From Rhizodiscina lignyota (Eukaryota > Ascomycota > Dothideomycetes > Aulographales > Rhizodiscinaceae), in assembly GCA_010015805.1 (NCBI GenBank), contig ML978122.1, positions 2,824,453 through 2,888,452 of the forward strand: 64,000 nt of DNA, given 5' to 3'. A program made the position numbers and the translations under genes. The first letter of the stretch is position 1; every line of letters begins with the position of its first letter. The notes under the pieces are model-generated. The model saw only the letters and a program-made list of their open reading frames with translations, was not told where the DNA came from and did not search any database. Of this stretch, positions 55,586 through 64,000 are shown piece by piece.

Positions 55586-57539
55586 TCACGCTCCGCCGCT
55601 ACTAGCCTTTTTGAGAGCATCGCCGTGAAGCTTCTTCCAGCTGCCAAATGCGCCAATAAATGTTGACACGCCGTATGCTGTGATCGTAATGGCAAAGACG
55701 GCTTTCAATCCAGTCATGTAGGCATCGACCACAAAGGGCACTTGCGTGGGTGTGAAGGCTGTGCGGATCTGCGTTGCACCAGTCGCTAGCGCCGTCGCTG
55801 GATTGATGTTTGGGAGTGATTTTGCCAACGCTTCGACGACCTGGTTATTGAAGGCCGATTGTGCTGCCGAGATGAAGAAGGACGCGCCGACCGTCAGAAA
55901 GACTGCACAACAAGTTCAGCGCGACACATTGCTTACGTTGTGAGGTGGACTTACAATTGATGATGGCCGTGACCTGCGACATGTCTTCGGGCGAAGCGTG
56001 GACTTGTCCATTAGAGAGCGCAACCTGGAATGTGTAGCCGCTCGTAAAGCCAACGATAATCTGGTACCCAATCCATTTTCCAGTTGTTGTATGAGCGTCC
56101 ATGGTGTAGAACAGGCCACAGCCAATACTGCCGAGTGCGCCACCAATGATCCAGAACAAGGGTACGATGCCAACCTTAGACAACGTGATCCCTTGGAGAA
56201 TGGCGGTAATGGTCAATGGTATGATGAGCGCAAGCATTTTGACGCCAGACCCTATGGGACTATTGTTGTAGACACTCTGAAAGTAGATCGGCAAGTAATA
56301 GAGGATGGTGAAGTAAGCTCCGCCAAAGAAAAACATAAAGATGGAGCCGACCCAGACATAGCGTTTAAGAAACTACAGTGGCTGAAGTTAGCACATCACG
56401 TCGAGCATATAGACGGACCGCGACCTACGAGCCGTGGAACGACCATTGCCCGCTCCTTTTGATAGAACTCCCATGCGATAAAGAATAGGAAGATGACAAA
56501 AGATCCGACCAGCAGGCCTATGACAGTGCTACTCTTCCATGGATGTGTTTGACCGCCGTATTGCATGGCCAGAATATATGAGACGATCAAGCCCATCATC
56601 AAGGCCGCGCCGACAAAATCCATTTGCAGCATCTTCTCCTTAAATGTAGCATCCACTGGCCTCGCAATCGCCGGGGTCTTGAAAAAGAGGAGAACGATGA
56701 TTGCTGCCAGTCCGCCGATAGGCAGGTTGATGTAAAAACACTATCACATGTCAGTAAAAGCTCGTCGTGAGCAAAATGCCTTGACATACCCAGCGCCATG
56801 TCACTTTGTCCGTGAACGCCCCGCCAAGGAGTGGTCCCAGAACTGCGGCGATACCATATGTTGCGCCTGTAAAGCCCAAGAGTGCCGGGCGATTCGCGGG
56901 AGCTGCAGCGAATGCAAGTATGGTGAAAACACCAACCACGACACCGGCTCCACCAAAGCCTGCGACTGCCCGACCGACAATCAAGGTTGTGGGATTTTGT
57001 GCAACACCGCAGACGAGACTGCCGACCTCAAAGACTAGCATGGCAACGAGGAACCATAGCTTTAGAGGGAAGTATTTGAAGAACTTGCCCCATACCGATT
57101 GAAATCCTGCCTGTATTAGCAATAGCCATCGTGAGTTGGAAAACTGAGCGGTCGCAGCATCGCGATCTCAGTAGAATATATTCTCTAGCTTTTGATCAGC
57201 GATCTCTCATGCGAACGCTGCAGGATGACGTCTTACTACCGCCAAAAGTCATAAAGTATGCTGATCCATACCATGAGACCTTGGTCAAATCATGAAACTC
57301 ATCCGTGATCTTAGGAATAGCCGTACTGAGGATGGTCTAGGAACAGCTTTGTAAGCTTGGCAGGATATTGGATGCATGCGACTTACATTGTCAAGTGAAA
57401 TTAGGAACATGGCAAGCATGAGCGATATGACGAGGGCAGCGAGGCGCGCGCCATGCGGATAGTCAATAGAGGCCGCCCCTTCGGATTCTGCGATCTTGAC
57501 ACTCGGGGAGCTCTCTTTATCTTCCAAGTCGAATGCCAT
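55586..57539 (-). CDS. MFS drug:H+ antiporter of the 14-spanner (DHA2) type, toxin/multidrug efflux
   Basis: Six exons (57387-57539, 57240-57336, 56790-57106, 56429-56740, 55955-56372, 55586-55902; introns 50, 133, 49, 56 and 52 bp) give 537 residues. Seen: TM1 [38 protein letters not shown] (motif A-like); [17 protein letters not shown]; motif C in [20 protein letters not shown] then [13 protein letters not shown]; later spans through [15 protein letters not shown] and [17 protein letters not shown]. Fungal DHA2 pumps often export mycotoxins, HC-toxin or aflatoxin. Its start is 814 bp from the divergent Zn2Cys6 gene, suggesting a regulator-pump pair. Substrate unknown. Confidence 0.93.
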
Positions 57540-58352
57540 TGTGTGCGACTGTTGCAAGGTCTCGTCGGTTGCCTCTAGCTTCTCTGGGTCTAACGACTAC
57601 GCAGTCGATAACGGGCGGAGATGAAGGCATTGACAATGTCGAGACCACTCATGATATATATGCTGGCTTCGACCGGGTTGGAGCGCAAGGAATTGTGATT
57701 GCTATCTTTCAAGCGTGCACATACGGGCAAGAGTTTCTAGCGGCATGATCCAAGTACTTGTTCGTCCGAAATACTCTATGAAGACTTTACGAATCTCGGA
57801 CCGTAGCCATCGCACCGATTCGTGTCTCTGCTGGCCTAAACTGGTGGTCTTCAAGCTGGCCTCTACGACGTGGCGCATTCAATGCAGGACATCGCTGTGA
57901 ATTGTTAAACTCAAGTAATCGCGAAGGAAGAGCACCATAACCTCTCATTAGGTGACCGCGTCGGCCATTGCCCGTCACCTTACCCGCAGCAAATCGAGAG
58001 TCAAGCACGACATCAGGTCCACTGAGAGAATCCAGCCGCAGTTGTGTGACATCCGAGAAAGGATGATCACAAGTGACCGTAGTTCGATTCGGTCGAGGCC
58101 GAACCTCAGAGTCCGGGGCGCCAAGATTCAGGAGGCCTTCGTCCGACCAGCTAGCCCCTGACCCACTCCATATCGGTCGAGATTATTAAGCAAGTCTCAA
58201 CGCAGTTGAGTTCGGCCGAATGATAGATTGATATCTCCGAGTCGAGCACTTCGTGTCAGGACACAGCTTCGTCAATGATCACTTGCTGACTGCAAACACG
58301 TGCTTGTGTATTGCTTATACAGTTGTGCTTGCGACGTGTCCTTTGAGTTATC
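57540..58352. promoter_or_regulatory. Shared promoter of efflux pump and Zn2Cys6 regulator, with CGG/CCG palindromes
   Basis: The 813 bp between the divergent starts contain a TTCGG-N6-CCGAA palindrome (58088-58103, read TTCGGTCGAGGCCGAA) and a TTCGGCCGAA palindrome (58211-58220). Zinc-cluster factors bind paired CGG triplets, and CGG-N6-CCG is the spacing of Ppr1-type sites. Both lie nearer the regulator gene, fitting autoregulation. That the neighbour factor binds here is inference. Confidence 0.55.
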
Positions 58353-60679
58353 ATGGACGCGTCCTCAGACGAGCCTGCCGCGAAGCGAAGAAGAGTCCGA
58401 AAAGGTACACGCTCCTGCTGGGAATGCAGGCGCAGAAAGGTCAAATGTATCTTTGCTTCATCCGAAGCCACCATTTGCATCATGTGCAGTCGTCGAGGCT
58501 CGGGGTGCGTAAGCCAGGAAGACTCCGAAGGAGCAGAACCGGGAGACGGAGAGTCAAGCTATGTTTCCCAAGGGCCCATTAAAGATGCTCAGCAGCTTTC
58601 TACGACCCAAGTTATGGCTAGTGCTGGGCAGACGACTACATTCCTAGCCGTTCAAGATGCCCAACGTACTACTCCAACAGTGGTCACCGAGAGCGCCGCC
58701 AGTAGTGGTCAACCGTCACGTCTCTCGACGTATCCGACGCCAGAATCGACTGCAAGGGGCAACACAGTGGTCAGTGACATATATTGGTTCGCCGAATAGT
58801 CTGCTGATTTGTTTCCCTTGCTTAGTCCGCCACTAGCAACCATGCCAGAGGATTCGGGCAGTCTCTCGTATTCATGACATCCCATTCTCCGGCTAGGTCA
58901 AAGTCCACACCTATCTCCGTTGCAGATCCATTCGCTCATTCTGAAGTGTCTCGGGCCCTCATCGACAGCCTCCCAGCCAAGGCAGATCTCGATATACTGC
59001 TTGGTAAAGTCTCGAAGGTCTCCCTGTTTTGCTATCAGTCGAATTACAAGTCTCGCATTGCCACGGGAGGTGAACTGCCCAGGGAAGCAATCTCTATCTC
59101 TAGTCTAACATATCCCGAGTCACATCCAGTGCTCTTGGCGCGGCAAATGTTGCTCTTTGCAGCGGCCCTTCAATATCTCTCCCCGAACGAAGTGATACCT
59201 GGAGTGTCCAAACATCACCATACCATTATGGAGGAACTTGCAGAGTCAGCAATCAAACTCGTCACAACCAACCACCTTCTACTAGGAACTCTGGAAAGCT
59301 TGGAAAACATCATCTTGGAAGCCTTCTATCACATTGATAGTGGGAATATCCGGCGCGCCTGGATGACGCTACGTCATGGAGTTATGGTAGCACAGCTGCT
59401 GGGCTTGCATCGCCCAGGCCATTATCGATTCAAAATCATCAACGATCAAAACAATCTCGACCCCCAAGTGATGTGGGCCTGTGTCGTGTCAATGGAGCGT
59501 TTCCTATCCCTGCTACTGGACTTGCCTACCAGCACTAGCGGCATAAGCTTTGTGACCCCGGAAGCCACAAGTGCATCTGTACAGGACAACAGCCTGCCTG
59601 CTTTGACAATGGATGTGACTGCCAAAATCCTCGAGAGGAATCAGCTGCAAGACCCACATCAAGCATTGGACATGACGCGAGAAATCGACCGTGAGCTTGT
59701 CAAGCTTACAGACCGAATGCCATCTACGTTCTGGCGACCACCAACTTTCGCCGGCATGCAGGCAGACTCGGTGGATGCTTTCTGGGAGCTTCGGCGAACC
59801 TGGGACCAAATGTGTTATTATACATTGGTGAATCAGCTGCATTTACCTTTCATGCTAAGTACAGGCCATGGTCAGCAGCTGGTGGTTTCGAGAATGGCCT
59901 GCGTCAATGCTAGCCGCCAGGTTCTGACCCGCATGGTGATAATCCGGACATTTAACCCGATCACTGCCTGCTGCCGGAAGGGAGACTTTATGGCGCTCAT
60001 CGCAGGCATGACGTTGATGCTGGCCTACATCATAAGCCGTTGTAACCCAGAGATGAACAATTTACTGATCCACCAACGACTGGGCGACCGTGCAATCGTG
60101 GAACAGGCTCTAGAATGCATGAAGGCCATGTCTGAGCTGCGCAAAGATGTACTTGCTGCAAAATGTGCCGCTATGCTCAAGGATCTGCTGGCAATTGAAG
60201 CAGCCATTGCACGAGGTGAGGACGTGTATGCACGTGGCGTGCAAATATTGGAAAGTGGCCTCGAGATGGACCACAATGTGTTGATTGTCAAGGTGCCATA
60301 TATCGGCGCCGTGCGAGTTGCGCGGGATGGCATCTCGACCATAACACTGGCGGAGCTGCAGCAGAACCGAGACATGTATGAGGGCGCCGATGTCGGGGGC
60401 ATCGGATCTATCCAAGTGAACAACTCAAAGCCACCGAATAATTACGACAGTACTGCGATATCTAATGCTGTGTCTACACATGGAATAGACGGCTTTCAGC
60501 CTATGCCGCGGGATGTTGCTGTACAGCACGCCGATATGTACCCCGATATTGCCGCCGACTTGGACGACTGGGTGTTTCAAGGATTTGACACGGCTTTTTT
60601 CGAGACTCTTATACGCGGGTCTGAGCAGCAGTCGCGTGACGCTGGCGCTGAAGGATGGGACTTCACTACATTTACGTGA
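58353..60679 (+). CDS. Zn2Cys6 transcription factor next to efflux pump
   Basis: Exons 58353-58769 and 58826-60679 (56-bp intron; donor GTCAGT is weak but phase-correct) give 756 residues. The zinc cluster is SCWECRRRKVKC then CIMCSRRGSGC, with C-x2-C-x6-C-x9-C-x2-C-x6-C spacing. A basic KRRRVRKGTR precedes it. The fungal regulatory domain includes PESHPVLLARQMLLFAAALQ, NIRRAWMTLRHGVMVAQLLG-LHRP and DPQVMWACVVSMERFLSLLL. The C-terminus is acidic, aromatic and activation-like (DLDDWVFQGFDTAFFETLI). Likely regulates the divergent pump gene. Confidence 0.9.
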
Positions 60680-61954
60680 CGCTTCAGAGACACTCAACCC
60701 CACAAACCAACAGCATTGGTGCCGCACTAGCACTTGGCGATTGAAACTGCCGCAGCAAATGTTAGCTTGTCACGACTTCCACCACGTCCTACCAGGCAAT
60801 GGGCTACTGATGATGTACACGGCGTGCCAGTCGAAGCTGTCACTAAGCTAGTCAACGGCGCGATCCTAGTCTAACAGTGCGGCGCCAGTCGACCGATCAA
60901 GAGCGAAAAGGGCCAAATTCTGACCAATCCGCGGCGAACGAGGTCCAGCATACAGGCTACGGAACGCGCAGACAAGCACTCGACGACCCCGACCACACTG
61001 AGGCCTGAGGCGAGTGCCCAAACGTTCTGCACGACTGAAATCGCCAAGGCTGGTGTCCTTACCCTGGCGGTTCTCTCCAGCAACACGCCAGAAAGCGAGA
61101 CGATCTCCGTTAGCTCCCACTGCTAACTGCTATCCCCAGCAGCTGCGATCCTGCAGCTCTGTGAAACAGATGGCAAGCAGGAGCAAGACGTACCTGCGAC
61201 CTCACATGGAGGCTTACAGTTCTCATCTGGATGCTCCGATATTCATGTGGGTCCATTGTCAGACAATTGCAGTGTAACTCAGAGGTCTTGACGAGTTCCC
61301 CTGCAAACTGGATTGGTCTTTTCTAAGCAGGATAACGTGCAGCTCGAGCTCGCTGTGCTAGAGTGCCAACTCTTCCACGACAAGTATCAGCGGATGCCGA
61401 GTATCTGCCGTATTACAACGTATAATGATAGCCAAACAGTTTAGAAAACCAGCGAGCGTTTCGGTGGTAAACCCAAACGCTTTGCAGATTATTAAAATGG
61501 TGACGGTGCTCACAGTCATGATATCACGGCTACTATGCGCACCCACAGGTGTCGTGGTTAAGCGTCTGTCGTCCAGAGATCAATAGATCAATCCTTCAAC
61601 GCAAGGGGAACTGTGGTCGGTACAGGGTTCAAGGACCATAAGCTCCCTTTTAAATGAGGAATTTGATTTTGGTGAGATCACTTTCAAACATAGTGTCCAG
61701 CGCTATAATTTATAAAATGCTACAATGCGACCATGCCCCAGTCCTAGCTTAACAGGCCGATACGTGTGTTGAGCCAGCAAAAGAATCACAGTCAACCTTC
61801 TGGTGGTAAAGGTTATTAAGCCTAACGATGGTTCTTCACCCAGATAGGTCACACCCTCCATTGTCGTTAGATCGATTTCTTAAGATATTAATTTTTTTAA
61901 TAAATCTAATACATTATAAGATTCACAAACTTTAATAGACACTGTGTCCTGAAT
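60680..61954. other. 1.3-kb intergenic region
   Basis: Between two convergent genes. No gene-like frame, repeat or RNA gene seen; AT-rich from 61860 to 61930. Confidence 0.45.
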
Positions 61955-63409
61955 TCAGGTCTCCAATGCGCGCCATGGTATGTCTACATCAAGCGCCGCG
62001 GCAACCCTCATGGCGGACACCACGCAGCCTTCCAGAAGTACCATTCCATCCCAACACCAGCCTCCGACTAACCAAATCTTATCGTCGCCGTTCCTCCAGG
62101 AAGATTTTTTTTCGTCAAGGAGCGGACTGCTGAGGTTCTCGCGGAATATGTCGTTAACCACACGCCTGCTGCGTGGAGTGCGGAGGACTCGAAGGAATTT
62201 TACGGATGTCAGCACATTTTGTGCTGATGAGATATCGTTAAACGGACATGTTGTCACCATGGCTCCAGACGGATGGACGTGTATGGATTCTGTTTGCCCC
62301 AGACTGACTGAGGTGCGAAAATGTATCGTTTGCGCTGCTCTTGCCCTTTTCGATGCGAGCCCGTTGGCCGTAGTGTCATTCGTGGCACGCTTCATACCAT
62401 CACCTTGTACAGTGCTTTCGACCATGGTTGTTGGAATCTGTGCCGTGGCTTTTCCGAGAGGCTGGAAGATCCTTCCAGCAATATCAGGGGCTACCGCCAA
62501 AACTACCTGGTCGAATATCTCTTCATTAATTTCCTTATCCAATGTATTCCACACAACCTTAAGTCCTTTATTTTGGAGCGCTTCAACCTTGGTGACCGTC
62601 GCGGAGAATCTAGCTTCCAATCCACATCCTAGCGTTCTTTGCACTTCGTGCAAGCCAGAGACCGTGTAATGCTCCCCGCCTGCCGATTGTCTTTTATATT
62701 CGGTCAAATCCCTGGCCGGAAACTGAAGAAGAGCTTTGTGTGAACAAGTTGCAACGCTCGCTATGAGAGGAAGTAGATAGAAGTTCACAAAGTGGCGGGG
62801 AAGCATAATACGTTGGATGTATTGGTCCAAAGATTCGCACATAAGAGAGTTTGTCGCGGGTATTGGTGGGATCCAGAAACAGCAAAGCGACCACCAAAAG
62901 TAGCAGACTGCCACGTAAATGATCTCTATGAACCAGGAGGACAGACTAATACCCTCGGGGCGGATTGGCGGAAACCGATGGTTGTTCGAGGAATAGATAA
63001 AGTAGCCTTCCTTGCTTCTCTCGCCCAAAGTCTCGTTGGCTGCTTTTTTTCTGAAGCTATAAATGAATTGCTGTGAATGGTATCGTACCCTTAGGTATTT
63101 GTACATGCTGATCAGATTTTTGTAATAACCTTCTGCGAAGGCGCGCATAGGAACGTCAATGCGATCGACTATTTCGCCTGATTGATCTTGTATAGATATG
63201 GACGCAGAATCGAGGGAAAAGGATCCACCCTAATGGAGCCATGTTAGACTAGCGAACGGAAGCATTTGAGACATACGTACGCTTTCAAAGACAGTCACAG
63301 AGTACCGCTGATGTAGATCGTGGTGGAGAAGGTGCGCAGTGACCAAACCTGCCAGGCCGGAACCAACTATAGCCACTTTCTGCTTCGCTTTGCTCTTTGT
63401 GAACGTCAT
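61955..63409 (-). CDS. FAD-dependent oxidoreductase, flavin amine-oxidase/prenylcysteine-oxidase-like
   Basis: Exons 63281-63409 and 61955-63229 (51-bp intron) give 467 residues. The dinucleotide-binding start is KVAIVGSGLAGLVTAHLLHH, then TVFES, with GGSFSLDSASISI after the intron. MRAFAEGYYKNLISMYKYLRV and a C-terminal WLVGGWCWDGMVLLEGCVVS (second FAD-contact motif) match a broad fungal family often listed with NAD(P)-binding amine oxidoreductases. A hydrophobic stretch (IEIIYVAVCYFWWSLCCFWI) in the middle may be membrane-bound. A Lys/Arg-rich insert (GLASKRARAAQTIHFRTS) sits in the substrate half. Reaction unknown. Start at 63409 gives ATG then a short basic tail before the FAD motif. Confidence 0.85.
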
Positions 63410-64000
63410 CTTGACGATGCTCTACATATACCAATGAAAAACAGCTTGCAGAAGAGTGGCAGGTCTTCCGATTTCTGTGGGAATAAATGACGTATGTAAA
63501 GCATTGCACAGCAAAACCAAACGATAACGGTCCAAGAGCTTGATTCCACAGGAAGGAAAGAATATCGGTGGCTGAGCTTTGCAAAATAAACAGGACCGGC
63601 GAGATGAAGGACTAGCCAGGATATTGCCAAGCTGCGACCCCGATCAAAGTTCGTCCTGGGACTGCATTCCATGTTGATGATTCTTGACTGACGTATCAAG
63701 CCCGCTCAGTAGGAATTTAGTGTATGCAAGAGTTGCTAGAATCTTGGCGACACTTGGCAATGGAAAATAGAGTAACCTAAAGAAGCCCGTACGCAAGTCT
63801 TCACGGGAACTGAAAAATCTCAAGAATTTAAGACAGACTATAATTTAGTACCTTTCTTAAGAGTTTTTCTTAAAAAATTTTATACATAGAAAGTACTGAA
63901 TACAAAGTATAAGTTTATATATTCTTAACAACTACATAAGCTCATAAAAAAGTGAGGAGTGTTTTCTGCTGGAGCGTCGCTAAGATTCAAGCAACTTGCA
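63410..64000. other. Right-edge intergenic, AT-rich end
   Basis: Upstream of the FAD gene. 63810-63950 is strongly AT-rich. A neighbouring gene may begin beyond the window; none can be shown. Confidence 0.45.

Noticed and set aside
1-64000. Transposons, virus-like elements, CRISPR arrays, rRNA and tRNA genes
   Set aside because: No transposase, reverse transcriptase, integrase or capsid motif, no terminal repeats of note, no regular spacer arrays and no cloverleaf seen on either strand.

Overview
This window is nuclear DNA of a filamentous ascomycete (Pezizomycotina; class not resolved, though a Dothideomycete or Eurotiomycete would fit). The evidence is genes broken by 48-133 bp GT-AG introns, a full-length XlnR regulator, an AA9 copper oxygenase, a GH15 glucoamylase, Zn2Cys6 factors and conserved single-copy housekeeping genes. 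I found 23 intact gene models, one gene cut by the left edge, one small uncertain gene and one decayed fragment. I saw no rRNA, tRNA, CRISPR array, virus-like element or recognisable transposon.

Layout. 0-9 kb: NIT4-like Zn2Cys6 factor (cut by the edge), secreted glucoamylase, Gfd2/YDR514C-like protein, FIG4 phosphoinositide phosphatase. 10-14 kb: multi-pass membrane protein and an RBR ubiquitin ligase. 15-24 kb: AA9 oxygenase and xlnR, separated and flanked by unusually long gene-free stretches of 3.5 and 3.9 kb. 27-34 kb: aldehyde dehydrogenase, a small CRIB-like protein, and the divergent she9/mdm33 and PYP1-type phosphatase genes. 34-44 kb is dense and conserved: CCA1 (tRNA CCA-adding enzyme) read together with Tti2, then TRS85, CHMP7 and U1A/U2B''. 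45-54 kb: MFS transporter, RIB7, GH125 mannosidase, a SUN-domain scrap, a repeat-rich small ORF and RAD18. 54-64 kb: an unknown protein, a 14-TM-type efflux pump divergent from a Zn2Cys6 factor, and an FAD oxidoreductase.

How genes may work together. Glucoamylase, AA9 and XlnR belong to polysaccharide breakdown, but they are not a tight cluster. The efflux pump and the Zn2Cys6 factor look like a self-contained resistance or export pair, with CGG/CCG palindromes in their shared promoter. The 34-44 kb block covers tRNA maturation, PIKK stability, vesicle tethering, nuclear-envelope ESCRT and splicing.

The most notable observation is that the Tti2 homologue has no start codon of its own. A 50-bp intron with a good donor joins it in frame to the 3' end of CCA1, predicting a 968-residue CCA1-Tti2 fusion. 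Keeping that intron instead would give a normal stand-alone CCA1. Other items worth checking are a 7-nt microexon in U1A/U2B'', a 14-nt microexon in the PYP1 gene, a GC-AG intron in TRS85, a possible fungal relative of the CDC42 small effectors, and the SUN-domain fragment whose ATG overlaps the GH125 stop. Splice sites were read by eye; each model was checked for reading-frame and length consistency.
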